From positions 121,346,999 through 121,410,998 of the forward strand of contig JAKGHH010000001.1 of the NCBI GenBank assembly GCA_022828595.1: DNA of 64,000 bases, written 5' to 3'. Made by a program: the position numbers and the translations under genes. The notes under the pieces were generated by a model. That model was not told where the DNA came from. It did no database searches and saw nothing but the letters and a program-made list of their open reading frames with translations. Of the stretch, positions 11,301 through 23,100 are shown one piece after another. Source of the stretch: Nelumbo lutea. Its lineage: Eukaryota; Streptophyta; Magnoliopsida; Proteales; Nelumbonaceae. Positions within the stretch are counted from its first letter, which is position 1; each line of letters opens with the position of its first letter.

Positions 11301-13444
11301 TGGTCATCCTTGGCACGCAGTACGCCGGGGAAATGAAGAAGGGTCTTTTCAGCGTTATGCACTATCTCATGCCTAAGCGTCAAATCCTGTCCTTACATTC
11401 TGGCTGCAATATGGGCAAAGATGGCGATGTCGCCCTCTTCTTTGGATTATCAGGTATTGTATCAATGGATCGTTGTACTACCACGCCATCATCGCCTGCC
11501 CTTGTCTCTCCTTTGTCCCCCCCCCCCCCCTTCCTTTTATCTGATACCGAAACTAACTGGATTTTGTTATTTTTGCTTCTATTTGCTTAATTTGTCATCA
11601 CTCCCAGTTTGATCAACATGCATTAATTGTATTGTATTTGTAACAGGCACGGGGAAGACAACACTTTCTACGGATCATAATAGGTATTTAATTGGAGACG
11701 ACGAACACTGCTGGAGTGAGAATGGTGTGTCTAACATTGAGGGTGGTTGCTATGCCAAGTGCATTGATCTTTCAAAGGAAAAGGAGCCTGATATCTGGAA
11801 CGCCATCAAGTTTGGGACTGGTACTAATAAAATCTGACCTCGCTACTTTTGTAATTCACTCACTCCCCACTATCCCTTGATTTGGATGTTGCTTTCAATC
11901 GGCAATTAATTGCCTGTGGTTTGCAGTTTTGGAAAATGTGGTGTTCGACGAGCACAGTCGGGAGGTAGATTATTCGGACAAATCTGTTACAGGTAAAAGA
12001 TGACTCCACGGTTGTTTACTTGTTCCGAAATGAACCCCTTCCAAAAGCAAAATCTGGTGGCTATTAGCTTTGGCTGCTGAAATTAATCCTCATATAGTTT
12101 CTTAGATGATTGATTCCTCTGCCCAATAACAATAACGATAAATCCCTATCATCACTAGTAATTTTAATATTGGGTGTGAGAGATTTTAATGTTCTTTGTT
12201 TCTTTTTGTACAGAAAACACTCGAGCAGCATACCCCATTGAGTACATTCCAAATGCAAAGATTCCATGTGTAGGCCCACACCCGAAGAATGTCATCCTTC
12301 TAGCGTGTGATGCTTTCGGTGTTCTCCCACCTGTGAGCAAATTGAGTCTGGCCCAGACCATGTACCATTTCATCAGCGGCTACACAGCTCTGGTATGCGC
12401 ATAATGACTCCATTTTTATTTTTTTCTTCAGATGATCATTTCAAAACTATACTACTACTAAAGCTTTGTGCTACAGTACAGACAAACCTCTCTAAGAACT
12501 GGGAACTAGGAACTATATCACACATCTATCTCCCATTCAGTATAAGAATTTCTCAAGTGCTACTATTATGATTGGTGTTCGTTAAGGAACCATGGGATGC
12601 TCTATGCTATTATGGGTCCATTGGCTAGTTGAATTAATTATATAGTGAAATAGTACCGGTGTAAACTCTGGGAGAAGCATTTTGATGGCCTTTTCTTTTC
12701 TGAAAATAAAAACAGGTGGCCGGAACAGAGGATGGTATAAAGGAGCCACAAGCGACATTCTCCGCCTGCTTTGGAGCAGCATTCATCATGCTGCATCCTA
12801 CTAAATATGCAGCAGTGCTAGCCGAGAAAATGGAGAAGCACGGTGCCACTGGATGGCTGGTCAACACTGGCTGGTCAGGTGGAAGGTATATACAAATTAC
12901 AGGAATTCAATTAGGAAATACCTTATCCCTCTTCCCTCAATTCTCAACATATAATAATATATTTTGGGTCTTGAATCTTGATTGATTAAACAAAATTTTC
13001 TCCCTTGCAGCTATGGCTCGGGTAACCGAATCAGGTTGCCGTATACAAGGAAGATAATTGATGCCATACACTCCGGTAGCCTCCTCAAGGCTAATTACAC
13101 CAAGACTGAAGTGTTTGGGCTTGAGATCCCTACAGAAGTTGAGGGCGTCCCTTCGGAAATCCTGAATCCAATGAACACTGTTAGTTGGCCCTTGTTTCCC
13201 CTATCTCTTTTGCTTCTTTTTAACTCTTCTACTCGACCTTTAGTTGGTAGGTACATTTGATAATTGTGTTTTACTAATATATGTGAGCGTTGGATTGCAG
13301 TGGACAGACAAGAAAGCATACAACGACACCCTGCTGAAGCTTGCAGGCCTGTTCAAGAAAAACTTTGAGGGATTTGTGAATTACAAGATTGGCAAGGACA
13401 ACTCACTGACTGAGGAGATCCTTGCTGCTGGTCCTATCTTCTGA
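8385..13444 (+). CDS. PCK: Phosphoenolpyruvate carboxykinase (ATP)
   Basis: It converts oxaloacetate and ATP to phosphoenolpyruvate, CO2 and ADP in the cytosol, the first committed step of gluconeogenesis. Coding exons: 8385-8659, 8880-9052, 9471-9624, 9727-9811, 10744-10844, 11155-11453, 11647-11820, 11927-11992, 12214-12392, 12716-12885, 13011-13179, 13301-13444. All introns are GT-AG; the sum is 1989 nt, 662 residues, the usual size for the plant enzyme. Visible motifs are the substrate loop GRSPRDKR (about 179-186), [13 protein letters not shown] (284-296), the P-loop [11 protein letters not shown] (360-370), the kinase-2 metal site GDDEHCW (379-385) and the adenine-site GWSGGSYGSG (about 555). 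The first 100 or so residues form the Ser/Thr/Lys-rich plant-specific extension, known in the family as a phosphorylated regulatory region. The start was chosen as the first ATG after the leader acceptor; it gives the plant-like MASNG N-terminus. The frame is intact, with no broken motif. Confidence 0.97.
11517..11530 (+). repeat. Poly-C run in a PCK intron
   Basis: Fourteen C residues occur in a row in the intron between coding exons 6 and 7. This is a likely length-polymorphic homopolymer and an error-prone site for sequencing. Confidence 0.9.
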
Positions 13445-13640
13445 TGCACAAAAAGGGAGTTAATTGTAGTTGGCAACCCAAAGTTGCCTGTAGATGTGTA
13501 ATTCATGTTATCTAGCCTAGTTCAAATGCAAAAGGTTCTTTAGGCAGTAGTTTTATATATATTATAATGTACAACTTCTGGCAAAAATCTGTTTAATGCA
13601 ATCATCGAAGCATTTAAAATATGGGGCCTCTGCTCTTCTC
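13445..13640 (+). other. PCK 3' untranslated region, approximate
   Basis: An AT-rich trailer follows the TGA. AATAAA-like near-matches and TTTAATGC motifs sit around 13550-13600. No exact AATAAA is present, which is common in plants. The end is an estimate. Confidence 0.4.
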
Positions 13641-13947
13641 AAGCTCAGAGGAGTCTCATTAGCTTATTATCTACGCATTAAAGTTGAAAGTAGGCGTCTG
13701 GGAGAGACCGGATCTGCGCCTCACATGCACATTCACATACGGGAGTGAGGAGCCAGATCCCGTCACCGTCGGGGAGGTAACAGGTAAGGACCATAGGAAC
13801 TAACTAGAAAGGCATTAGAGTGAATGAGTTGTTGACAACGTTTTGAAAACCAAGTTACTGACCAGACGAGAACTAGTTCCAGTATGCTATGGCCGGGATT
13901 CTTTCCATCTAAAGCAGTCAGCAGTATAGCAATGCAAGCGTCACAGC

Positions 13948-14228
13948 TTGACCTGGCAATTGGGTTGGGTGGGTCGGATTCGGGTTGGGTTATCAAATGT
14001 TAGACCCTAATTTTAAATGTTCAAGTTAGGATTGACCCATAACTGAAATTTAAAAAAATAAAAAAAAAATTACATGAAAATGCCAAAATTAAAGGAATTA
14101 ATTTTAAAATCCAAATATAAGATAAAAAACTTTAACATTTAATAATTTAAGGAGTAACAATAAAACTTCTAACAATGTTTTTTCAGACCCAATCCAATCC
14201 AACCCAATTTTTTTCTAGATCAGGTCTA
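13948..14228. mobile_element. Possible hAT-type MITE, degenerate
   Basis: The left end TTGACCTGGCAATTGGG and the minus-strand reading of the right end (TAGACCTGATC, then ATTGGGTTGG) form an imperfect inverted repeat around an AT-rich core. The flanking 8-mers (GTCACAGC and GTCTCTCT) match only partly, so the duplication is not convincing. Confidence 0.4.
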
Positions 14229-14509
14229 GTCTCTCTCAAATTCATATAACTAAATATGAGACCCTAACCCTGTTCTAATCAAAATGCATGTAATCATAAT
14301 TCATGCAAATCAATGAATCATACGTAAGTTTACCCTTCATATGATTTGGTCATATGCATATAAATGACCATTAGCAACACGCAAAAAAAAGCAAGTCCAT
14401 TAGAAACACACATAAGAAATGATATGTTTGTAAGTTAAAAGGCTAAAAAACTAGAAGCAGAGGCATAACAAGGACACAATTAGAAGTAGATGACGACGAC
14501 GACTGCAAC

Positions 14510-14530
14510 AATAATAATAATAATAATAAT
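14510..14530 (+). repeat. ATA microsatellite
   Basis: A run of about seven ATA/AAT units, preceded by a short GAC run at about 14491-14502. Confidence 0.85.
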
Positions 14531-15176
14531 TTTCCTCTCCTCATGCTATATTAATACAACTCTAATACCAAAAAAAATTGTGTCCTTTTCAAGAACCAGT
14601 TATCTAAATTTCATTTAGCATGAATTGGAAAATATTTAAATTATATCCGTAAATTGGTTCAACCAATTTTCAATATTTAAGCCCAAAAAGATAAGTTTAA
14701 AACGATTTAGTCTTGCTGCCTATGTCATGTTATATTTATATTATCCCTGTCAAATATTTTCCCTGTCAAATATTTTCTTACAAAGATTTTGGCACGAAAC
14801 ATTATACTTCAATTTAGAAATGCATTTGGTCACAAGGCATATATCAGACTGTGCGTCAGGGTAGAAATTCTAAAATTTGAATTACATAAAATTCAGACAG
14901 TGGGAGAATTTTAAGTTGCATTAAATCCTAGGCCCAGCCTAAGACCTAGATCATCAAAACAATAATCTCAATCTCCATTGTGTATCAAGATCTCAATTAA
15001 TCCTTTTACAAAAAAATAAAAAAAAAAAATCTCAATTAATCTGCTCCATTCTAATGAGATTAACCGATCGAGATAACCAATCTAATGATCTAAGCACCAA
15101 GTAATGGTCTCTTAACATCAATGGGTTAGCCTTGTCAGGATTTTTTTATGAGGGGGCCAAAACTTATGGATGGGCC
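14531..15176. other. Intergenic, no feature
   Basis: AT-rich unique-looking sequence. A short direct repeat (CCCTGTCAAATATTTT) occurs twice near 14745-14775. No gene is seen. Confidence 0.5.
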
Positions 15177-15184
15177 ATAGGGGG

Positions 15185-15421
15185 CATGGTTTTCAAAATC
15201 AGACCGGACCAAAAAAACCGGGAATCGGTTCCATTTTCCTCCAAAAGCATTGATTTTGGTCAATAAACCATTGAACCGGCTGGTTAACTGTTAGAACAGT
15301 TTTGACCATTTTTTTAATTAATTTATTTATTTTGTCAAAATGGGTTGATCGTTTGGGTCGAATGGTTGGACCATTCGAACCGGTAACCAGACCTCTAACC
15401 GGTTGGGTTTTAAAAACCATG
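15185..15421. mobile_element. hAT-type MITE, CATGGTTTT family, copy 1
   Basis: This 237-bp element starts CATGGTTTTCAAAA and ends TTTTAAAAACCATG, forming inverted termini. It is flanked by an 8-bp direct duplication ATAGGGGG (15177-15184 and 15422-15429), the hAT-superfamily duplication length. The interior has ACCGG-rich words and no ORF of note. A second copy is at 59644-59950. Confidence 0.85.
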
Positions 15422-15429
15422 ATAGGGGG

Positions 15430-17600
15430 GCCAACCATTGGATGAAAAATGAGGGGAGGGAACAAACTTATATATAAAAATGTATTGAGTGTGCAAATTT
15501 TTGGACCTTAGAGGGGGCCATGGCTCCCCTGGGTCCCCCTAGCTCCACCCTTGAATGGATCAATCTTGTCCATTCAATCAATGTAACCAAATTAAACCAG
15601 AGATCCAGTTTATTAAAATGCTATCTATAAATAAATCAACGGATGTAGCTATGCAAATGATGTGTTAAGAGTTTTTATATTACAATATACAATCTCTCTA
15701 ACATCAGCCAACATTATGTTGGCGTAGCGTGGCCAGCATCACCCATAGGACTAATGGTGCTTAGGTGGTGTTTGATAAATTTGAAATCTGAAAAGCTAAA
15801 AAGATATTATTTGTGTCTGAAATCTGAAAAGAAGCATAACTATTTTTCTAATTTTTAGAGGCTTTGAATTGATAAGTTTGTTTGTATTGGATCAATCCTA
15901 TAACATTTGAAATTCATTGCTTTTACTATTTTACCCCTTAGAACATACTATTTGGCAATTTTGTGTTTAATTTGCACTAACTCATAAAAAAAGTGTTATC
16001 AACTTCAAAAGCAACGTTACAACCATACAATACACATGATACATATTGCACCTATCAGCTTTCTTAAAAAATGCAAATAAGGTGATTTGAATGCATATCA
16101 CCTAACATGTTTAGAACTCACTACAATTCTAAACCACTACGCCACACTTCATTTCATGATAAAAAGTGAAATAAAATAAATTTTATTAACTTTTTTTATT
16201 CACATGCAATTTAAATAAAAAATACATATTTATATTTAACAACTCTAATTAAAAATTAAAAAATAATACTTAAAAATAGTATTTTATAAACTAATAAAAT
16301 AAATAATGTATCAAATCCACATTTATATAAAAAATATGATTTTTAATATCAAGAAATTTGTACAAAAAGAATATTAATATTAAAATAATTATTTTAATAC
16401 TTAAAATTTATAAATTTGCACATGATTTAAATTTTAAAATTTGTATATACTTTTACTAGTTATTAACTAATATTTTAATTTACATTAACGAGTAATAACA
16501 ACATATTTATTATTTACAAAAATAAAAATATTATATACAAAGTATTGAAGAATATAATATTAAACTGAATCTATCAAATCCACTAATCTACATTTATTTC
16601 AAAAAATGATTTTTTATTTTATACAATTTATAGAAATAAATATTAATAATGAAATAATTAATTTAGTAATTAGAAACTATGAATTTGTATATGATATGTA
16701 TCTTAGAAATTTTAACAAATTTGATATATTTAAGTAAAGATTATATTTTTATAAATTATTAATTGATATTTTAATTTGCACTTGAAAATTTAATATTTAG
16801 TTGACTTTTTCTTAACGTTAAAAAAATTAAAATAGTAAAATAAAAAATAATTAATATAATAATTAAAATATAATAGGTGCATGTGTTTAGTGTCTCGGAC
16901 TCTTGATTGATGCACTATAAATAAAATTATGCATCTTGGTACATTAATCGTAATATATTTCTTCATATATATATCCTTAATATTTATATTTTCTATGTGT
17001 TCATATACTATTTTGTGATCATTTTGATATTAAATTTAGTGTTATTAATGTATTTATGAAATTTGTATATATTTCCCTAGCGTATTCATGTGTTTTCATC
17101 TTTTTCATTTGTATCCATGCATTTTCAAAATGTATCCGTATCCGTATCCAGGTTGTCTGATACAATACCCGATGCCGATACTTTAGTCATTGGGTTCAAT
17201 AATAAAATTACAATGATAAGCGCAAAACAAATAAAAATTTATAGAAAAAGCAAGGGGATAAGTATCACATCCCCTTCAAGTATAGGGGTCCTATAATTTG
17301 TCCATATTCTTTTACCATTTTACATTTTTATATTGAATTGCTAGGCATTGACCGGACCGACTCAGGCTTCAATTAAAGAATTTTAGCCCATGGTTATTGG
17401 TTAGGTTTTGGACAAGTCTGAATCACTTGCCAACAAAACATGTTCCAACCCTCTACCAACATGACCTTATACTGCACATCTCATACATGGTGCGTCCGAA
17501 ACTCATGGTGAGGTGTGCGATGTTAAATCTAGTTGGTAGAGGGTTGGAACGTGTTATTTTGGCAGAAAATCTCAACTCATTTTGGACGGAGATAATTGCG
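15430..17600. other. Intergenic, strongly AT-rich
   Basis: From about 15940 to 17060 the sequence is very AT-rich with many short ATT/AAT words. There is no ORF with coding character and no clear terminal repeats. It may be decayed transposon sequence, but I cannot show that. Confidence 0.45.
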
Positions 17601-17619
17601 AAAGTGCGGATGTCTTGGG

Positions 17620-18420
17620 TAGGCTTGTTAGCAATACCCATAAACCTGTTACGCCATCCAATATCCAATCCGATAATCTCGGATTCAAATGGGGTAAATG
17701 TCATATCGGATTGGATTCAGATGGTAGAAGTAAAATCCGATTAAAAATCGGGTCAAACTATGATTCACCCCATCCGATTCGATAAAAATCCGATTCCAAT
17801 ATATTTATTAATATAAATAGATTTTATATATTATATATTATATACTTTTTATACACAAATGGAATAAATAAAATCTCTTAGGGGTTAGGGGTAAATGAGA
17901 AAATCTGTTCGTCAAACCCCCAGTCGGCCGGCCAAAATCCTAAACCCTCAATCAATATTTTCTTCTCACTTCTTAGCGTAGGTTTTCTTCTCTCTTGCCG
18001 TCGCTTGACTCGCCTTGCCAAGTTGTCGTTCTCTCTTCTCTCAACTCTCACTCTCTGCAACAACCAACAAACAAGACTCTCGCTGTCACTGTTATTTTTT
18101 CGCCCAAGTTTTCTTCATTCTCGTCATTCCCCCTCTCTTCTTTTTGTTAGTTTGATCTTGTTTTGATGTAGGATGAACCTTTTTTATTGGTTTTATGAGT
18201 TTCATTCATCATCCTACAATTTATAATACTTCTCTTAAGAAAATACAGAAATGTTAGTTGAAAGTTGGGATATGGACTCATAAATGGTCTGAATTCAGAT
18301 TTCTGCTCAAATGTTAGTTAGAGTCGGATTAAAATCTAAAATCCGATGTAGCTAACAGCCTGTCGAATCGAACTCGGACTTAGATGAATCCGATTCGAGT
18401 CCGATCCGAATACAGGCCTA
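17620..18420. mobile_element. Non-autonomous hAT-type element
   Basis: This 801-bp element begins TAGGCTTGT. Its right end reads TAGGCCTGT on the minus strand, so the termini match with one difference. An 8-bp duplication GTCTTGGG flanks it exactly (17612-17619 and 18421-18428). Subterminal regions carry many ATCCGATT/AATCGGAT words, the clustered subterminal motif pattern of hAT elements. The centre (about 17880-18170) is a pyrimidine-rich block of different composition. No transposase frame is visible. Confidence 0.85.
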
Positions 18421-18827
18421 GTCTTGGGCTTGTTCCGTGACTCCGTGAACACAATTTTGCTATCAACACTGACGTGTTCGCCTGTGATTGGTTCTTGTGT
18501 TCGCAGCAAATCCACCGTGGCCGAACTCGCCGACCGCCGTATCAGCTTTGGATAAAAGATGTCTCGGACAAGACACAAAACGAAAATTATCATCGAGAAG
18601 ATGCCACGTACGCATTACACGCGCCATTTTAAATTGCATCGAGTCTGCGTGTTCATTGAAAAAATTTCCTCCACACGAACCGAAGAAAATTTCTGTTTCT
18701 CACGCTTCGTCTCGTCTCCCTGCACAATACAGCCCGAAAATCTTCCCATTCTTTGCTTCAACCCTTGAACATGTGGTCTCTCATCGTTCCCTCGTTTTTA
18801 TTTTATTTTACTTTTCTTTCATAAGAA

Positions 18828-18835
18828 TATAAATA
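18828..18835 (+). promoter_or_regulatory. Possible KEA3 TATA box
   Basis: TATAAATA lies about 35 bp upstream of a pyrimidine-rich CTCTGGTCTCTCTCACC segment typical of plant transcription starts. It is about 220 bp upstream of the inferred initiator ATG. The position is plausible but there is no direct evidence of use. Confidence 0.45.
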
Positions 18836-18928
18836 TCAATAAAAGTGAGCAGAAATCTCAGCTCTGGTCTCTCTCACCCTATCTCATATCTCTGTGGATT
18901 CTTTTTAGGGTTATCCGAGCACGAGCAG

Positions 18929-18976
18929 ATGCTTTTGAATTTCTCAGACTATGAACACTGGAAGCCTTACACATAG
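18929..18976 (+). promoter_or_regulatory. Upstream ORF 1 in the KEA3 leader
   Basis: An ATG at 18929 opens 15 codons ending in TAG at 18974-18976. It ends 69 bp before the main ATG at 19046. The peptide has no recognisable motif. It matters only if transcription starts upstream, as the TATA-like site suggests. Confidence 0.45.
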
Positions 18977-20137
18977 ATTTCCTGAACCTGAAGCCACCAT
19001 ACCTTCTATTGTCATTGAAAGCTTTCAATTCGAATTATTTGTAGTATGTTGGAAGCAATGGCTTGTTGCCAAAGTTTTAAGGTATTTCTTTTTTTATTCT
19101 TTGAATTAGCCTTTTGCTGAATTTCATGTTTACTTATTTATTGTGACGAAACTTCGGCTTCTTAAATGGCTACTTTTGCCAAGGAAGCTTATGAATTACT
19201 CTATTAATGGTGGTTTGGTATGTTTACAGTTACTGGGTTTTACTAAATGTTAGTTGACTAACCCGAGTATGAGTTTGTCGTGGTCCCGCCTTTGGTTTAT
19301 TAATTTGTTTTTTTAAGATAGATGTAGAAGTTATTTTTAGTATTTAGTTCTAACGTTTTTTTTTTTTTTCTGGAAGTTTAGTCTTATTATTTGAGTCGCA
19401 TTTGTCTCAGTATTTAGTTCTATGTAATTTTCTTTTTTTGGTAGAAAAGCTTTACCTGTCGTCCTGTTTGGGTGCACTAGAAGTATTAGTGTTTTTATCT
19501 GAATGGACTCCTTTCTTTTGTTCTAGTTCAATGACTTATGCAGGGGGCTGACGTTGTGCTTAGTTATTCTGTCACCCCATAAAATTACGCTTATTATGCC
19601 CTTGTGACTTTAACCTGCAATTGGCCTTAAATTAGCGTGGCCTCTTCTTCATCAGTCCTTACTTGGATGCTTTGTGTTCTACTGTTATGAATCACAAGAG
19701 GTCCTCAGATGATTAGTTCAATCACTTCTCACAATTCATATGCTTTTCTTTTGAACATAGATGTTTTCAAAGTGAAAATGTTCTTCCCCTTTAATTATAA
19801 TACATACCAAGCCCTGGTTCACTGGATATCACCTCCTTCAACTCCTAACCTACATATGCTTCTGTTTATGCTCTCTATTATTTGTTTAGTGCTTCTGGGA
19901 CATTCTTATGTCCACATTCTATGGATGTACTTGTGTAGTGAATGATTGATAAAACTTGATTCTATATGTTCTATCATTCAGTTTATTAAGCCCAATATTT
20001 CCTTTTAAGAATAAAATAACATCATTAACCTACATCAAAATATAAATCTTGCTCTGGAAATTCTCATCTACAGTTTATGGTTATTATCTTGCAGGGACAT
20101 GCCATTGTGCATCAGATTAGCCCTCATGCCTTTTTAA
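18951..20137 (+). promoter_or_regulatory. Upstream ORF 2, overlapping the KEA3 start
   Basis: A second leader ATG at 18951 is out of frame with the main ATG (19046). It continues through the exon 1/exon 2 junction (19081 to 20095) and stops at TAA 20135-20137 in the spliced message. The product would be about 57 residues with no recognisable motif. An overlapping upstream ORF of this kind normally lowers translation of the main frame unless it is skipped. Confidence 0.4.
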
Positions 20138-23100
20138 ATCTGAACAGGCATTCTTTTCGTGTGCTGTCTTCCCATAAGCAGCAAGAGGATTCCCCATCAT
20201 ACACAAAACATCTTCGAATAAGTCAATGCTCTTTTAGTTCTAGGAGTAACTTTGACAGAAAGCATTTCTTAACTCCCTCAGTTTTTCAGTTGAGAGGTTT
20301 TGAGATTTCCAAACGTAGCTGCCCCTCCTGGGAAAGATTCCGGATATATGCAGAACTTGATGTTGCCAGTGCCATTGATGTTATTAACGATTTAGGATTG
20401 GATACTTTGACATTCTTGGCTGTGACTGTTATGGTTGTTCCTGCATTCAAGATCATCAGAGCTAGCCCTGTAAGACTAACTTTTCTACTTTTATGTTTGT
20501 TTTGGCTTTACTTTCTCTGTATGAATGTGAGGCTCTTGCCTTGTGCTCCATTTCTACCCCCCTGTATTTGGGTGTGTCAGCATTGCAACAATCTTGTGCT
20601 CCTCTTTCTCCCAACTGGTACTTGGTTTGTGAAAATAGGTGGACGACGTGTTCACGAAAATATGTTATAAATTTCATTCCCATGTTTCTGAAATGCAAAG
20701 TTATGATTTTTCTTTGTTTGCAGATACTTGGTTTCTTTTTTGCAGGAGTTGTACTTAACCAGTTTGGCTTGATTAGAAACCTGACGGATGTTAAAGTTCT
20801 TTCTGAATGGGGGATCCTTTTCTTGGTAATAGAGTACATATTCTTTTTCTTTTGTTGTCCTTTCTTATTAGTATTTTTCTTTCAAATACTTTTTTTTCCT
20901 TTTATTCCAAATACATTGTTGATAACTGCAACACCAGGTACCAAAGCATCCACATTTTATTTTAAACACCAAATAATTTGCAGGAACAATTCATGCTACT
21001 TTCATTAAACCGATTTTGATGTGAAAGATTGATAAATAGATAGCATTGTTTCTTCATTTTGCATATTCTACTATTTGTTGGAGAAGTAATTGCAAAGAGT
21101 TATAAAACATGACCTTAAGAACTTCCTGTACACTTAGGAAGAGCACATACCACATAGTTTTCATCTATCAAAAAAGAGAAAAAACTACATAGTTTTCTAA
21201 AGCATTAGGGTTTAGTTGCAATGGCTTGGCTCCACTTGAAGTATTTGAATAAATTATGCCTTCAAACATTTATTCCTGGGTTATTGGCCTCTGATTTGTT
21301 GTTTGAAGGGCCTATTGTATTCTGTAATCTGGTTCTATCCTAATACCTTTAAAAAAAAAAACTAATGATCAAAAGTAGCCAACATAAATTGAACGGATGA
21401 AAGAAAATTCAAGAGAAAAAGTGGATTATCATGAGCTGCAACACAGAATCAAAATCTGTATCCCATGCGTCAAAATTTTGTTACCAGTTCATATATAGCT
21501 TGATTTTGGTGTCATTCAGAAAGTTATTTGATTATCCATCCAATGCGCCAAAATTCTCGTTCTTAGTTAACTGAATTTTCTATCAAGGCCTTATTAGGTA
21601 GATCTGTGGTCTTTAGTGTGAGGTGTATAACTTTATATAGTTCTTGGTCTTGATGTAAGGGGTTCTTCATTGGGTATATTAAGGCAAAGGCCAACTTATT
21701 GAGCTCAACAAAGTTTTGAAAAGGTTGTCTTGCTCCTGAAATCAGCTCGTTAGAGAACTTTTAGTTGCTTCTATAAGAAAATGGCCAGAGGTTTGTTTAA
21801 TTCTTGGGAGTTTAAGCTGAACACTGAAGAAAGCACCATCTAGTTGTATGGAAAAAATGAAATTTCTTGCCGCATCACTTGGCATTAACTCATTAAGATT
21901 AATTTCCATGGATGTGGTGATGAGCAATAACCGAACTAGGGGTTACCCAGTGTTTTAAAAGCGCAAGGGGCAATTTGCACCCGAGGCTAAAGGCGCAAGC
22001 GAGGCGTGCGCCTTTTTGAAGCAAGGCGCAAAAAATGCAAAAAATGCCAAAATGCCAAAATAAAAAATCAGAAAATTCAAAAAATGCCAAAAATTTAAAA
22101 AAGATGCAAAAAATAAAAATATTAAACAATATTAATAAAAAATATAAACTTAAATTTTAAAATAAGTGCTTTAAAAAACCTATTATCTAAAATTGAAATA
22201 CATAAACATAACATGTAAAGTGTATTAATAAAATCAAACATATAAAACATTTTCAAGCATGTAAAACCTACAATATCTTTTTTTCCTCAATTGCATTACT
22301 TCAAGTAGCTAATGTGATGTAAAACATATTGCGTTCCTGATTCTATGTGCCGCCTTTGTACCATGCCCCTTGAGGCAACCCCAAACAAGTCTATCTTAGG
22401 GTCTTAAATTCTTAAGTCTCACACAAAAAATAATGGTTTTATAATTTTAATTGCCTTTTAAGAAGATAGTTTATTATATTTTTAAAAATTAAATCGGATC
22501 AGATCATATTTGGATATCTGGCATCCTTAACAGATTTGGATTCAAACCGATGTTTGTGAGCACGGTTTATAGTATCGGTCAGGTTTGGATATACCCTGAT
22601 TTGAATCCGGTACAATCCGTTTACATCCCTAAATGTAGTTCCATCCTGTTGGCAGTCCATATGATTCAACCATCCAATCCAATCCAGCTCCAAATGTCGC
22701 TCTAATAAGCACCTTGTAGGGTTTTCTTTTCCTTGTATTCTTTAAGAAACCTGACCTTCCATGATGATTAAAGTACATTATAGTTTCTATCAGGATTCCA
22801 GCTGCCTGGAAGAGTTTTGATTTCCTTGTTGCATTACTTTATTTCTTACAAACTTACTCGACATAGGGTCATGTTTGCATGCCCAAGCTTCTTTCATTCT
22901 GTCACATGTGGATTTCTTTACTAAGTTCTTATTCACAATTTCATGGATTATTTAAGTGCCATCGACAATGTATATCTGATTTACGAATTGCTTTGTCTTA
23001 TCTTTGGAAACATTATTACTGATGTCTGTCTAGAAATACTATTTGTGATGGTAAAACTTGCTTTCATCTGAATTTGATACAGGATCCTATGTCAAGTGGT

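Noticed and set aside
11123..11590. A 155-codon frame in PCK extending past the exon
   Set aside because: Only 11155-11453 is PCK exon 6; the extension is intron, including the poly-C run.
14491..14530. Short repeats considered as a possible CRISPR-like or regulatory array
   Set aside because: They are simple GAC and ATA microsatellites with no spacers.
20493..21008. A 171-codon hydrophobic frame overlapping KEA3 exon 3
   Set aside because: It is exon 3 read with its flanking intron sequence. The exon has clean GT-AG sites and matches KEA3 only within 20724-20825.
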